Shown: positions 18,065 through 27,335 of the stretch, one piece after another
Position numbering within the stretch: the stretch's first letter is position 1
Layout of the letters: every line of letters starts with the position of its first letter
Assembly: GCA_002724395.1 (NCBI GenBank)
Contig: PBOR01000041.1
Coordinates: 2,615-59,680 of the forward strand
Direction of reading: 5' to 3'
DNA length: 57,066 bases
Origin: Rhodospirillaceae bacterium
GTDB lineage: Bacteria > Pseudomonadota > Alphaproteobacteria > UBA8366
Notes under the pieces: model-generated
Database searches by the model: none
Told to the model about the DNA's origin: nothing
Seen by the model: the letters and a program-made list of their open reading frames with translations, nothing else
Made by a program: the position numbers and the translations under genes

Positions 18065-19762
18065 ATGAATTCTAGATTCTGGCTACTAAGAAATATTGGC
18101 GGCACTTTTGGTATTTTGTTGTCGGTGATGGCTTGTCAAACCACGCCGGATTCCTCAAAAAACGGAGGTAACGCGGTAGTGCCCGGTACCGCCGTATCGA
18201 TGCCCGCTCCTGTCCCGTCTCCTGTGGTAACTGGAGAAATAGGGTCCGCCAGTGAACCAATTTCGTTAACTCCTGTTAGCACGGAACAAGAACAACTTGC
18301 GGCCTATGCGCCCGCGCGTGCGGTGCCGTATTGGGTTGAAGAAGGCGGAATGGACGCAACTGATACGCCAAGTGTCGATGGTCTCGGTGCCGAACCAGCA
18401 ATCCAACAACTTTCTAATCCGTGCGATGAGAACAATGGTGGAGCGCAACTAAGCCTAGCAGCAGGTAAACTGGAAATTGATCAAAGTTCTAATGAGCAAA
18501 GGCTGTCCGCTCCATGGGTCGGTAGCCTTTTATGGCAGGTCCCAAGTGCGTTGCATTCCCCAGCGCTAAGGGCGCTCACAGGTCGTGTCTTAGGTGAGCA
18601 TTTTGGTGCTTCGTTGATGCGGTATACGATGACCGACGACCCGACACGCGAATCCGATGTGACAACCGACGACCCGTTGCGGGAAGTTGATGCGATGATC
18701 GACGAATTGTTACGCGAAAAAAATGCGATGGTCGACGATGAGTTACGCCAAGTAGATGCTACGGTCGGCGATGAGTTAAGGGAAGTTGACGCGACGATCG
18801 ACGAATTGTTACGCGAAACTGAGGCGACGACCGACGACCCGTTACGCGAAACCGATGCTGCGAGTGATGACCAATTACGCGAAGAAAACACGATGGCTGA
18901 GGACGTGTTAATTTTGGCTGAAAAGGCGGCATCGACAGGGCGTATGCCTCTAATTGAACTCCGCCGTATTTATCAGCAATTTCCATTTACGCCGGAAGAA
19001 TTAAGTGCTCCTTTAAGCGAAGCAAAAGAAGATAATTCGCCACGCCGGCGTGCGCTTCTATTTCGTGCTGCTTCCGAGCAACAGGTTCCAACAGCGATTG
19101 CAGAAGTTCTAAAAATTGCATTGGAATTGGCGCGCCTGGAGGGGCTTTTCGAACTAACGACTGGGCTTTATGGGCCCTATATTCAGGAGTTCAACGCATC
19201 ATTCGCGCTGCGATGGATTGGCTATGAAGCTGGGCCAGCCCAGTTTTATCTTGGGGAGTTCTGTAAAGGCAAAAAATGGCGACGTTATTTAGAAAATATC
19301 GCCCCAAATGATCCAAATGCTCGCAAAGCACTGAAGCGATACTGGATTTTGGAGGCGCTTTCAGGAGTTGTCCATAGTTCAAAAATTGAAACGGAGGATA
19401 TACATGCTTGGTTGCGTACTGTCAGGGCCGAAGATCCAGAGAATGCCAACCGCAAGATACAGTTTACTTATTGGATGTTGGATGCGCTAGGCGTTAGCCT
19501 TACCGTTGGAAACTGGGATACAGTCGTGACTTCTGGACGAAACCTAGGGGTGAGTGATCGACTATCCGAAATAGCTCAGGCTGCTGCCCAGTCCCAAAAA
19601 TATGAGGTTGTTGCACTTGCGGCAATTTTGATAGGCAATCGCCCTTTGCGGGAGGTGCCACCTCACCATATGGCTAAAATTCTAAGAGCGTTGGTCCAAG
19701 TTGGATTGGCTGAAGATGCTAGGCGACTAGCGATCGAAGTCGCTATAACGGCGCAGCTTTGA
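18065..19762 (+). CDS. lipoprotein with internal 11-residue repeats
   Basis: A 565-residue protein. Residues 1-24 form a lipoprotein signal with a lipobox-like SVMAC ending at Cys24, so the protein should be membrane-tethered outside the cytoplasm. A Pro/Ser/Val-rich linker follows. Residues 190-277 are eight consecutive 11-residue repeats with consensus (T/I/V)DDxLREvDAt, acidic and predicted helical or elongated. The C-terminal ~280 residues are alpha-helical and resemble a TPR/HEAT-like solenoid (for example ALLFRAASEQQVPTAIAEVL), without a family I can name. ATG 18065 has GAGAA upstream. Its relation to the preceding unknown gene is unclear; co-transcription is possible across a 125-base gap. 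Confidence 0.65.
   Translation: MNSRFWLLRNIGGTFGILLSVMACQTTPDSSKNGGNAVVPGTAVSMPAPVPSPVVTGEIGSASEPISLTPVSTEQEQLAAYAPARAVPYWVEEGGMDATDTPSVDGLGAEPAIQQLSNPCDENNGGAQLSLAAGKLEIDQSSNEQRLSAPWVGSLLWQVPSALHSPALRALTGRVLGEHFGASLMRYTMTDDPTRESDVTTDDPLREVDAMIDELLREKNAMVDDELRQVDATVGDELREVDATIDELLRETEATTDDPLRETDAASDDQLREENTMAEDVLILAEKAASTGRMPLIELRRIYQQFPFTPEELSAPLSEAKEDNSPRRRALLFRAASEQQVPTAIAEVLKIALELARLEGLFELTTGLYGPYIQEFNASFALRWIGYEAGPAQFYLGEFCKGKKWRRYLENIAPNDPNARKALKRYWILEALSGVVHSSKIETEDIHAWLRTVRAEDPENANRKIQFTYWMLDALGVSLTVGNWDTVVTSGRNLGVSDRLSEIAQAAAQSQKYEVVALAAILIGNRPLREVPPHHMAKILRALVQVGLAEDARRLAIEVAITAQL
18632..18895 (+). repeat. eight tandem 33-bp repeats inside a lipoprotein gene
   Basis: Starting at 18632, eight in-frame 33-base units follow without gaps (18632, 18665, 18698, 18731, 18764, 18797, 18830, 18863), each opening with a variant of accgacgacccg or atcgacgaattg and containing TTACGCGAA or a variant. 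Every unit encodes 11 residues around DELLRE. Units 3 and 6 are most alike, as are 2 and 7, suggesting copying of pairs or triplets. A ninth partial unit may follow at 18896. Confidence 0.9.
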
Positions 19763-20064
19763 AGTATTTCTGCCAAAGGTTCCCGTTAAGAGAGTCAGGT
19801 GGACCGTGATGAAGCGAGTTGCACGTTCATAATATATGTGTTGAGTTTTCTGGGCTATCATTGCATATGCTCCAAGGCTTAGTGGATTAAAAGTGAGGTC
19901 TTTTTTAGAAAACTTACTCAGCAGACTAAGCATAATAGCTTAAAGAGTTCTTTTGCCGTCTAATTCCTTTATGGCTTTGATAGTCATTGCCGATGCACCC
20001 GTTGTGCGGCTATATCCTCGCGATACTAGATTGACGATAATTAAAGAAATTTCAGGAGAGTATC
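19763..20064. other. intergenic, no gene recognised
   Basis: These 302 bases lie between the lipoprotein gene and the SDR gene. A minus-strand frame (19727-19933) overlaps the lipoprotein 3' end and has no ribosome site, so I do not call it. The SDR promoter is presumably here, and a CAGGAGAG ribosome site precedes its ATG. Confidence 0.4.
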
Positions 20065-20805
20065 ATGGAAATGGGACTGAACGGGCGGACGGTAATTATC
20101 ACTGGTGCGAGCCGCAATATTGGCCGGCGTGGCGCGGAATTGTTCGCAGAAGAGGGATGTAATCTAGCAATATGCACTAGCACTAAAATGGATCAATTAG
20201 CAGAAACTGCCGCTGAATGCGAGAAGCGTGGCGCCAGTGTTATGACTATGCAGGTGGATGTTTCTAATGAAGGTCAGGTGAATGAATTTATCACCAAAAC
20301 CGCTGAGAAGTTCGGGCGTATCGATGTGCTAGTTAACAATGCGGTTTTTCGTTCTGAGGGCGACTTATTAACGATGGATGTGGAAAATTGGAAGCGGAAC
20401 ATTGAGGTCAATATAGACGGACCGTTTTACATGTGTCGGGCGGCGGTACCATATATGATTGAACGTAAATGGGGGCGGATCATTAATTTTTCAGGTCATT
20501 CTCCGTTCATAGGACATTTCCCCGGCAAGAGTATGGCCAAGATCGCCATTGTTGGTTTTACTCGCGGTATCGCAAATGAACTTGGCAAATATAATATTAC
20601 AGCAAACTCCATCGCGCCCGGTCACATTGAGGTGGAGCGCGATGATTTTCAGGTCGCCGGTAAATCTGTACTTCCCGGTCAGCCCATTCAAACCTCTGGC
20701 ACGCCGGACACAATTGGCAATATCATGTTATTACTCGCTGCAGATAGTTCTTTTTATATCACCGGCCAGTGCTATCCAGCTAATGGCGGTTCGCATTATC
20801 AGTAG
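20065..20805 (+). CDS. SDR-family oxidoreductase lacking the catalytic tyrosine
   Basis: A 246-residue Rossmann-fold short-chain dehydrogenase/reductase-like protein. The cofactor motif TGASRNIGRRG (13-23) differs from the usual TGxxxGIG only slightly, and NNA (near 92) is present. In the active-site region the protein reads FSGHSPFIGHFPGKSMAKIA: the lysine of YxxxK is there, but the tyrosine position is occupied by lysine (KSMAK). It may therefore be catalytically altered or use another residue. ATG 20065 follows CAGGAGAG at good spacing. It is a single gene, convergent with the DUF1932 dehydrogenase, whose stop is 6 bases away. Confidence 0.8.
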   Translation: MEMGLNGRTVIITGASRNIGRRGAELFAEEGCNLAICTSTKMDQLAETAAECEKRGASVMTMQVDVSNEGQVNEFITKTAEKFGRIDVLVNNAVFRSEGDLLTMDVENWKRNIEVNIDGPFYMCRAAVPYMIERKWGRIINFSGHSPFIGHFPGKSMAKIAIVGFTRGIANELGKYNITANSIAPGHIEVERDDFQVAGKSVLPGQPIQTSGTPDTIGNIMLLLAADSSFYITGQCYPANGGSHYQ

Positions 20806-20811
20806 AATTGT

Positions 20812-21708
20812 CTATTTTTTGCTTAGACCTTTTATGTAGTCAGCGGCGACTATGGAACAGTCCTCAAGGGTTGTGCCTCGTTGCCTGTTTTCCACGGTTT
20901 CCTTACCAAGCGGTGAATCAGCAATAAGCTGGAACATTTCCGCACCGCCAGTGCAGGTTGCGCCAGGGAGGCCGACTGTCTCAAACGTCTTGCCTATTTC
21001 CTCTACCTCAGCTACCCAACGGTACGCTTTAGGTGGGGTAGATATAACCCGCGCGGCAGCCCAATTAAAGCCGTCCGTTTGGTAGCTACTCAATTCATGT
21101 ACAACCTCGTCGTAGACCCCTAGCGCTTTTGCGGCCACGACGGTTTCTGCCATCATTGCGATCATTGTCTTGGTAACTGATGCAAAGCACATTTTGATCG
21201 CTGAAGCCCGTCCGATTTCCTCGCCACATTTAATTATATTGAGTCCGTAATTCTGCAGTTGCGTTAAATAGCCCGCGTCGGGGCCTGAAATATAATAGCG
21301 GGTTCCATTTTTATCCTGCTTTGGTGGATTACCAAAAATACCTACATCCACAAATCGTCCACCAGCGCCTTCGACTATAGTTTGGGCTTCTTGTGCCGTG
21401 GCTGGAGCAATCGCGTTACAGTCTGCAAAGATAATTTTCTTCCCGGACGCTTTGATGTACGGCGCCATTTTCTGTGCCAAAGCAACCGCCTGACCGGGAG
21501 GCAGGATAGATAAAAATATATCAGCCTGATCAATCAAGGTGGCATCAGTGTAAACATCTTCCATGCCCGCATGCTTGGCGAGAGCAAGCGAGCGATCGCT
21601 GCGACCAGTTAAATTAGTGATGACCCGCAGCCCGTTCCGGGTCAGTTGCCCGGCTGTACCCGCGCCCATATCGCCTTGCGCGACAATGCCGACCGTTTTA
21701 ATTGTCAT
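20812..21708 (-). CDS. NAD(P)-dependent 3-hydroxyacid dehydrogenase-like, DUF1932
   Basis: A 298-residue protein of the 3-hydroxyisobutyrate/6-phosphogluconate dehydrogenase superfamily. The N-terminal Rossmann domain starts GIVAQGDMGAGTAGQL (8-23, GxGxMG-like but with Gln-Gly-Asp-Met), and residues ~190-260 match the DUF1932 C-terminal domain (phosphogluconate dehydrogenase-like), with the catalytic-lysine region SAIKMCFASVTK. Substrate unknown; a small beta-hydroxyacid is likely. ATG at 21708 is preceded by AAGGAAAT. It is divergent from the aldehyde dehydrogenase gene across 176 bases, suggesting joint control. Confidence 0.75.
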   Translation of the reverse strand: MTIKTVGIVAQGDMGAGTAGQLTRNGLRVITNLTGRSDRSLALAKHAGMEDVYTDATLIDQADIFLSILPPGQAVALAQKMAPYIKASGKKIIFADCNAIAPATAQEAQTIVEGAGGRFVDVGIFGNPPKQDKNGTRYYISGPDAGYLTQLQNYGLNIIKCGEEIGRASAIKMCFASVTKTMIAMMAETVVAAKALGVYDEVVHELSSYQTDGFNWAAARVISTPPKAYRWVAEVEEIGKTFETVGLPGATCTGGAEMFQLIADSPLGKETVENRQRGTTLEDCSIVAADYIKGLSKK

Positions 21709-21884
21709 GATTAATTTCCTTCGAGATATTTGTTTTGCAGACTATGAAGCGCTGGCTCTTATCCTGGCAAGTTGGTTATTACTAGACGGCTTGGCGTGTT
21801 GATGATTTTATCTTTCTTTAATGCTGGCGGATTTGGAGTCGCTTAATAATGTTTCGATTAAATTCCGAAGAAAGGGAATAACGA

Positions 21885-23318
21885 ATGTATGAGAAATTAG
21901 AACTGCTAATCGATGGTGAGTGGCGACAAGGCAGCGAAGGAAAAACCGAACCGGTCATCAACCCGGCAACCGAAGAAGTTTTAGCCGAGTGCCCGCACGC
22001 CTCTACTGCGGATATGGATCAAGCCTTGGACGCCGCCGAAAGGGCATTTCCGGAATGGCGCGCTAAATCTGCTTGGGAGCGCTCAGCCGTTCTCCGAGAA
22101 GCCTCGAGACTGATGATGGAGCGTCGCCAGCATATTGGTGAGACTATGACGCTTGAACAGGGAAAGCCAATTGGAGACTCATTAGGGGAAGTGGACCGTT
22201 GCATTGAGGCAACTGAATGGATGGCTGAAGAGGGAAAACGCGCTTATGGCCGATTAATACCAACACGTATGCCCGGCCAGCGTAGTATGGTATTGCCAGA
22301 ACCCATCGGTGTTTCATTGGCCCTTACACCATGGAACTTTCCTGCATTGATGCCGGTGCGGAAGGCAGCCGCTGGGCTAGCTGCTGGCTGTCCGATGATT
22401 GTGAAGGCGTCGGAAGAAACTCCAGGGACCGCAGTAGCAATTCTTCGTTGTTTTACCGATGCAGGTGTGCCGAACGGTGTTCTCAATCTTGTTTTCGGTA
22501 TACCAGATGAAGTATCCCGTCATATGATTGGCTCGGGAAAAATTCGGAAGCTTAGCTTTACCGGCTCAATTCCTGTTGGCAAGCATCTTGCTCAGTTGGC
22601 GGCTGAACATATGATCAAATGTACGCTCGAACTCGGTGGTCATTCGCCGGTGTTAGTGTTTGATGACGCTAATCTCGATACAGTCATCAGCCAAATGGTT
22701 CCTTTTAAGTACCGTAATACGGGTCAGGTTTGTATTTCTCCAACGCGGTTCTATGTTCATGATTCGATCCATGATGAATTTGTGTCTCGTTTCACCGATG
22801 CAGCAAAGGCACTGAAGGTAGGAGACGGAATGGACCCGGAAACTCAGATGGGACCGATGGCCAATGATCGGCGCATCGTAGCAATGGAAGAGTTCGTTCA
22901 AGATGCCCGTGATCATGGCGTGGAAATCACAACCGGAGGCAGCCGCACTGGCAACCAAGGTTACTTCTTTGAGCCTACTGTGATGGAGAATGTGCCGGAA
23001 GAGGCAGCCATTATGTCGAAAGAACCTTTTGGGCCGTTGGCACCTATTTCGAAATTTACTGAATTCGAAGATGTGGTGACGCGTGCCAATGGCCTACCTT
23101 TTGGGCTTGCTTCTTATTGTTACACGTCGAATCAAAAGCAGGCAGACGAACTTGCCAATTCATTAGAAACCGGAATGGTGGGCGTCAATAACTTCATGGT
23201 CTCTATGGCAGAAACACCTTTTGGTGGAGTCAAAGAGAGTGGCTATGGCCAAGAAGGCGGTATTGAAGGGTTGGAAGCCTATTTAAACCATAAATACATT
23301 TCGCAAACAGGAATGTAG
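21885..23318 (+). CDS. NAD(P)-dependent aldehyde dehydrogenase, succinate-semialdehyde type
   Basis: A 477-residue aldehyde dehydrogenase with all hallmarks: PWNFP near 149-153, FTGS (225-228), general base Glu249 in LELGG, nucleophile Cys283 in NTGQVC, and the EPFGPL segment near the C-terminal third. Length and motifs fit the succinate/glutarate semialdehyde dehydrogenase branch (GabD/Sad-like), but substrate is not certain. ATG 21885 has AAAGGGAA upstream. An acyl-CoA dehydrogenase gene follows 9 bases after the stop. A link to the transhydrogenase at 37.5 kb, which produces succinate semialdehyde, is plausible. Confidence 0.88.
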   Translation: MYEKLELLIDGEWRQGSEGKTEPVINPATEEVLAECPHASTADMDQALDAAERAFPEWRAKSAWERSAVLREASRLMMERRQHIGETMTLEQGKPIGDSLGEVDRCIEATEWMAEEGKRAYGRLIPTRMPGQRSMVLPEPIGVSLALTPWNFPALMPVRKAAAGLAAGCPMIVKASEETPGTAVAILRCFTDAGVPNGVLNLVFGIPDEVSRHMIGSGKIRKLSFTGSIPVGKHLAQLAAEHMIKCTLELGGHSPVLVFDDANLDTVISQMVPFKYRNTGQVCISPTRFYVHDSIHDEFVSRFTDAAKALKVGDGMDPETQMGPMANDRRIVAMEEFVQDARDHGVEITTGGSRTGNQGYFFEPTVMENVPEEAAIMSKEPFGPLAPISKFTEFEDVVTRANGLPFGLASYCYTSNQKQADELANSLETGMVGVNNFMVSMAETPFGGVKESGYGQEGGIEGLEAYLNHKYISQTGM

Positions 23319-23327
23319 GTCTTAACG

Positions 23328-24491
23328 GTGGAATTCGCGCTTACAGCCGAGCAGGAAGCGATTACGGAAAACGTTGCAAAGCTCTGCGAAGACTTTGATG
23401 ATGACTATTGGCTATCCCATGACGATACTGGAAAATTTCCCCACGACTTCCATCAGGCGATGGCAAAGGCGGGCTGGCTTGGTATTGCCATGCCTGAACA
23501 GTATGGGGGTGCTAACCTAGGGGCAACGGAGGCTGCTTTACTAATGCATCAGGTGGCCTTTGCAGGAGGTATGAGCGCGGCATCATCTATCCATATTAAT
23601 ATTTTCGGCCCCCATCCAGTGGTAGTATTTGGTAATGCTGAGCAGCAAGCGCGTTGGTTGCCCGATCTTATCCAAGGTAAAGTGATTTCATGCTTTGGGG
23701 TGACGGAACCAGATGCCGGTCTTGATACAACAAAAATAACGACACGGGCCGAAGCGGATGGAAATGGATACATTGTACATGGTCGAAAGATTTGGACTAC
23801 GACAGCGCAAGAAGCATCAAAAATAATGTTGCTTGCACGAACTACACCTATTGAGGAGTGCAAAAAACCAACCGATGGTATGAGCCTCTTTTATACCGAT
23901 TTAAATCATGATTTCTGTGAGGTGCGCGAAATTCCAAAAATGGGACGAAAGGCAGTGGATTCAAATACTGTTTTCATCGATGGATTGAAGGTGCCTGTTG
24001 AGGATCGCATAGGCGAGGAGGGAGACGGTTTCCGATGCTTACTCCATAGTCTTAATCCGGAACGTGTACTGATCGCGTCCGAAGCTATCGGTATTGGCCG
24101 GTCGGCCCTTGATCGGGCAGCCAGATATGCGAATGAACGCATTGTCTTCGGGCGCCCTATTGGTCAGAATCAATCTATTCAACACCCCTTGGCAGAAAGC
24201 TGGTGTGAATTAGAGGCAGCATGGCTCTCTGTAATGCAGGCAGCTTGGCGCTATGATACAAAATTAGAATGTGGCGCCCAAGCGAACGCTGCAAAATTCT
24301 TGTCTGGCGAGGCTGGATTTCGTGCATGCGAACGTGCCGTTATGGCCCATGGTGGCATGGGCTACGCGAAAGAATTTCATGTTGAGCGGCTGCTACGCGA
24401 GGTGTTGATTTGCCGAATTGCACCCATAAGTCCTCAGCTTATTTTGAGCCATATTGCCGAAAAAATCTTAGACCTACCGAAGAGTTACTAG
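23328..24491 (+). CDS. acyl-CoA dehydrogenase, isovaleryl/long-chain-type active site
   Basis: A 387-residue FAD flavoprotein oxidising acyl-CoA to enoyl-CoA and passing electrons to ETF. Flavin/substrate motifs: CFGVTEPDAGLDTTK near 122-136 and KIWTTTAQEAS near 155-165. The usual medium-chain catalytic Glu site near the C-terminus reads RIAPISPQ instead of YEGT, but LNPERVLIASE near 243-253 supplies a glutamate at the isovaleryl/long-chain-type position. The GTG start at 23328 lies 9 bases after the aldehyde dehydrogenase stop. The C-terminus KILDLPKSY is typical of an alphaproteobacterial subgroup. Substrate unknown. It is convergent with yqgE. Confidence 0.86.
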   Translation: MEFALTAEQEAITENVAKLCEDFDDDYWLSHDDTGKFPHDFHQAMAKAGWLGIAMPEQYGGANLGATEAALLMHQVAFAGGMSAASSIHINIFGPHPVVVFGNAEQQARWLPDLIQGKVISCFGVTEPDAGLDTTKITTRAEADGNGYIVHGRKIWTTTAQEASKIMLLARTTPIEECKKPTDGMSLFYTDLNHDFCEVREIPKMGRKAVDSNTVFIDGLKVPVEDRIGEEGDGFRCLLHSLNPERVLIASEAIGIGRSALDRAARYANERIVFGRPIGQNQSIQHPLAESWCELEAAWLSVMQAAWRYDTKLECGAQANAAKFLSGEAGFRACERAVMAHGGMGYAKEFHVERLLREVLICRIAPISPQLILSHIAEKILDLPKSY

Positions 24492-24493
24492 AC

Positions 24494-25111
24494 CTACAAG
24501 GCGCGGTATCTTTCTTCGAGAGCTTTTTTCCATTTACCCTCGTGCTTCTTGCCAAATACCAATTCTGCCGTTGTCGGCGAGGTGTACCAAACATTACGCT
24601 CTATTTCAGTTTCGAGCTGGCCGGGTGCCCAGCCTGAATAACCAATCACATGGAGAAATTTCTTTGGGCCTTCGCCAGACTTGATGGCGCGGATAATTCC
24701 GATGTCAGCAGTCATCCAGACACCGTCGGAGACTTTGACAGTTCCTTTGTTCTTATAATCTGTGCTGTGGACGATGAAGGACTTTTCAGGTTCTACTGGA
24801 CCGCCAGCAAACACGAATGTTTTGTTTATTGGCAGTTTGTATTTTTCTTCTTGCTTTGATTTTAATTCGAATTCGGCATAACCGAGTGGTTGGTTGATGA
24901 TAAGGCCGAACGCACCATCCTTGTTATGTTCTAGCATCAAGATGACGGTGTTACGGAACCGCGGGTCCGGCATTTTCGGTGCAGCTACAAGGAGCCGGCC
25001 CTTTACCTGACCGGACAGGAAACTTTGATCGGATGATTTGGCAGGAGTTAGCAATAGGGTGCATACAATCAGTATTGATACGAATTTCCAATGTGTGATC
25101 GTAAAACGCAT
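24494..25111 (-). CDS. YqgE/AlgH (UPF0301) family protein with signal peptide
   Basis: A 205-residue protein. Residues 36 onward match UPF0301: GRLLVAAPKMPDPRFRNTVI, then FGLIINQPLG, FAGGPVEP, and YSGWAPGQLE, all in the expected order. Unusually, a hydrophobic N-terminus (about residues 8-27, FVSILIVCTLLLTPAKSS) is added, which looks like a Sec signal or anchor; family members are normally cytosolic and lack it. The start ATG at 25111 lies in an AT-rich leader. Function of the family is unsettled (alginate or gene-expression effects have been reported). It is divergent from the acyl-CoA ligase at 25.2 kb. Confidence 0.85.
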   Translation of the reverse strand: MRFTITHWKFVSILIVCTLLLTPAKSSDQSFLSGQVKGRLLVAAPKMPDPRFRNTVILMLEHNKDGAFGLIINQPLGYAEFELKSKQEEKYKLPINKTFVFAGGPVEPEKSFIVHSTDYKNKGTVKVSDGVWMTADIGIIRAIKSGEGPKKFLHVIGYSGWAPGQLETEIERNVWYTSPTTAELVFGKKHEGKWKKALEERYRAL

Positions 25112-25241
25112 TTTGAATTCCTTTAGAGGACCTGTCAGTTTGACACAAGAAAATACAGTTTACGCTCCAGCTTGACATTGCCGTCTGCTAGACTCATTCC
25201 TCATTAGTCCTCTTATTGTCAGATTAAGAAAATAAAAAGTC

Positions 25242-27335
25242 ATGATAAACGCTATCGAGAAACTCATTCGGCCACGTTCTATCGCAATTATAGGTGCCTC
25301 TGCAGATTTTCATAAACTAAATGGCCGTATAATGAAGTTTCTCATCGATCATGGTTATAAAGGCGGCATTTATCCAGTTAACCCTAAGTACGACATGATC
25401 GGTACACTTACTTGCTACCCTGCTGTGGACGATTTGCCCGAAGCCGCTGATCTGGCAGTGATCACGGTCCCCGCTAGGTTAGTAAATGATGCCGTGGCAG
25501 CGTGCGGGCGCAAGGGTATCGAGGCAGCTGTTTTGTTTAGTTCTGGCTTCAAAGAAGTTGGTAGTGAGGGTATTCGTTTAGAAGAAGAACTTGTTTCAAC
25601 AGCTGCACAGTTCGGTGTTCGCTTGTGCGGGCCTAACACTATTGGTCTCATCAATTGTTTCGACAATGCATTTGCAAGTTTCACGCAGTATGGCTATGGC
25701 GAAAACGTAACGGGGCCTGTTGCCTTCATCAGCCAATCCGGCGCCTTTGGGACTGCAATTGCCGCCCTAGCACGTGATCGAGGTATTGGGCTGGGCTATT
25801 TCATTAGTACTGGCAACGAATGTGATTTATCGGTGCCGGAAATTACCCATGAGACCTTAGAAGATGATCGTATTCGAGTGGCTACTGCCTATGTAGAAGG
25901 TATTAAAAATGGCGACGATTGGATCGTTCTTGCAGAGCGGTCTTTGGCGTTGGGTAAGCCTATCGTGGTCACGAAAGTTGGGCGTACTGACGCAGGAAAG
26001 CGGGCCGCCGCTTCGCATACTGGTTCGCTCGCTGGTGCTGATGAGGTCTTTGATGGCATTGCTCAGCAATTTGGTCTCATTCGGGCCCGTAATGAAGAAC
26101 ACATGATGGATTTAGCTGATGCATTCATGCTGTGCGATTTGCCGAAAGGACCGGGTGTTGCAATCATAACCCAATCGGGGGGGGCGGGCGTGATGATGAC
26201 CGATCGTGCTGTTGAGTTGGGGCTCGAAATTCCGCAACCCATAGAGGCGGTATGCGCATCTATTAGTAAGGTCATCCCCGCATTCGGTAGTGCGAATAAC
26301 CCTATTGATGTGACTGCACAATTTTTGATGAATCCGGCCGTTTTACGTGACAGCGTCGTACGTATTCTTGATGACCCGAATATCCATATTGCCGTTGTCT
26401 GGCTGCAATTGATGCATGACCATGTGGATATGTTGGTAGATATTTTCAAACAAACCAAAGATCTTACGAAGAAGCCTTTTATGGTCGCTTGGGTAGGAGC
26501 CTCTGATGAGGCACTCGAGAAAATGCGTGGAATTGGTGTCTGTTGTCTGCGAGGTGGGGAGCCAGCCATCGACGCCGTAGCGGGGCTGGTACAGTTCGCC
26601 ATGGCGAGACGACGATATGAAAAAGTATTGAAGGAGCGACGTAAAGGTGCATTGCCGAGGGTCTCGTTAGATAATTATTCCGGTGTCTTGGGCACCGTTG
26701 AAGCTGGCGCTTTGTTGCAAAAAGCCGGTGTGAGAGTACCTGAGCATGTATTGTGCCAGACACCGGAAGAGGCCGCAGCAGCGGCTTCTAAATTTAGTTC
26801 TAGCGTAGCATTAAAAATTGAATCTAGAGATATTCTTCATAAAACCGATGCAGGAGGCGTTCGGTTGGGTTTGGGCGAACTGAAGACTGTTAAAGCCGCT
26901 TTTGAAGACATTACAAGAGAAACGGCATTATTCAATCCTGCCGCTGTATTGGATGGAGTTATTGTCGCTCGAATGGTTGAGCCAGGAATAGAGATGGTTA
27001 TTGGCCTTAATCGTGACCCGTCCTTTGGTAACGTGATCATGGTAGGGCTCGGCGGCGTTTTTGTTGAAGTGATGGAGGATATAGCAATTCGGCTTTGTCC
27101 GGTAACGCCTGTGGAAGCTATTCATATGCTGGATTCTTTAAAGTGTGCACCAATTTTAAAGGGTGCACGCGGAGGACCCCAAGTAGATAAGGAAAAACTC
27201 GCTCAGATGATCGTAGATGTGTCGCATTTTGGGGCATCAATTGGTGAAGAGCTTGTGGAATTAGACTTAAATCCAGTTTTCGCCGGACCTGATGGGGCCG
27301 TAGCGGTAGATTGGCTATTGGTGGCAAAAAGTTGA
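25242..27335 (+). CDS. NDP-forming acyl-CoA ligase, CoA-binding half first
   Basis: A 697-residue fused NDP-forming acyl-CoA synthetase. Order: CoA-binding Rossmann domain (about 8-130; IAIIGASADFHKLNG), flavodoxin-like ligase domains with phospho-His259 in SHTGSLAG, a linker, and C-terminal ATP-grasp (about 480-697; LKIESRDILHKTDAGGVRLG, MVIGLNRDPSFGNVIMVGLG, LDLNPVF). This is the common bacterial/archaeal ACD order and the reverse of the 14.6 kb paralogue. ATG 25242 has only a weak ribosome site. The PhoD-like gene starts inside its 3' end, so the two are co-transcribed. Substrate acid unknown. Confidence 0.87.
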   Translation: MINAIEKLIRPRSIAIIGASADFHKLNGRIMKFLIDHGYKGGIYPVNPKYDMIGTLTCYPAVDDLPEAADLAVITVPARLVNDAVAACGRKGIEAAVLFSSGFKEVGSEGIRLEEELVSTAAQFGVRLCGPNTIGLINCFDNAFASFTQYGYGENVTGPVAFISQSGAFGTAIAALARDRGIGLGYFISTGNECDLSVPEITHETLEDDRIRVATAYVEGIKNGDDWIVLAERSLALGKPIVVTKVGRTDAGKRAAASHTGSLAGADEVFDGIAQQFGLIRARNEEHMMDLADAFMLCDLPKGPGVAIITQSGGAGVMMTDRAVELGLEIPQPIEAVCASISKVIPAFGSANNPIDVTAQFLMNPAVLRDSVVRILDDPNIHIAVVWLQLMHDHVDMLVDIFKQTKDLTKKPFMVAWVGASDEALEKMRGIGVCCLRGGEPAIDAVAGLVQFAMARRRYEKVLKERRKGALPRVSLDNYSGVLGTVEAGALLQKAGVRVPEHVLCQTPEEAAAAASKFSSSVALKIESRDILHKTDAGGVRLGLGELKTVKAAFEDITRETALFNPAAVLDGVIVARMVEPGIEMVIGLNRDPSFGNVIMVGLGGVFVEVMEDIAIRLCPVTPVEAIHMLDSLKCAPILKGARGGPQVDKEKLAQMIVDVSHFGASIGEELVELDLNPVFAGPDGAVAVDWLLVAKS

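Noticed and set aside
18481..18891. 136-codon minus-strand frame with Ser/Asn-rich repeats
   Set aside because: It is the complement of the 33-bp repeats in the lipoprotein gene; its repetitive product follows from those repeats.
18632..18895. Possible CRISPR array because of regular 33-bp periodicity
   Set aside because: The units are in frame, gapless and imperfect, with no spacers; they are protein-coding repeats.
19727..19933. 68-codon minus-strand frame downstream of the repeat lipoprotein
   Set aside because: It overlaps the lipoprotein 3' end, has no ribosome site and no recognisable features.
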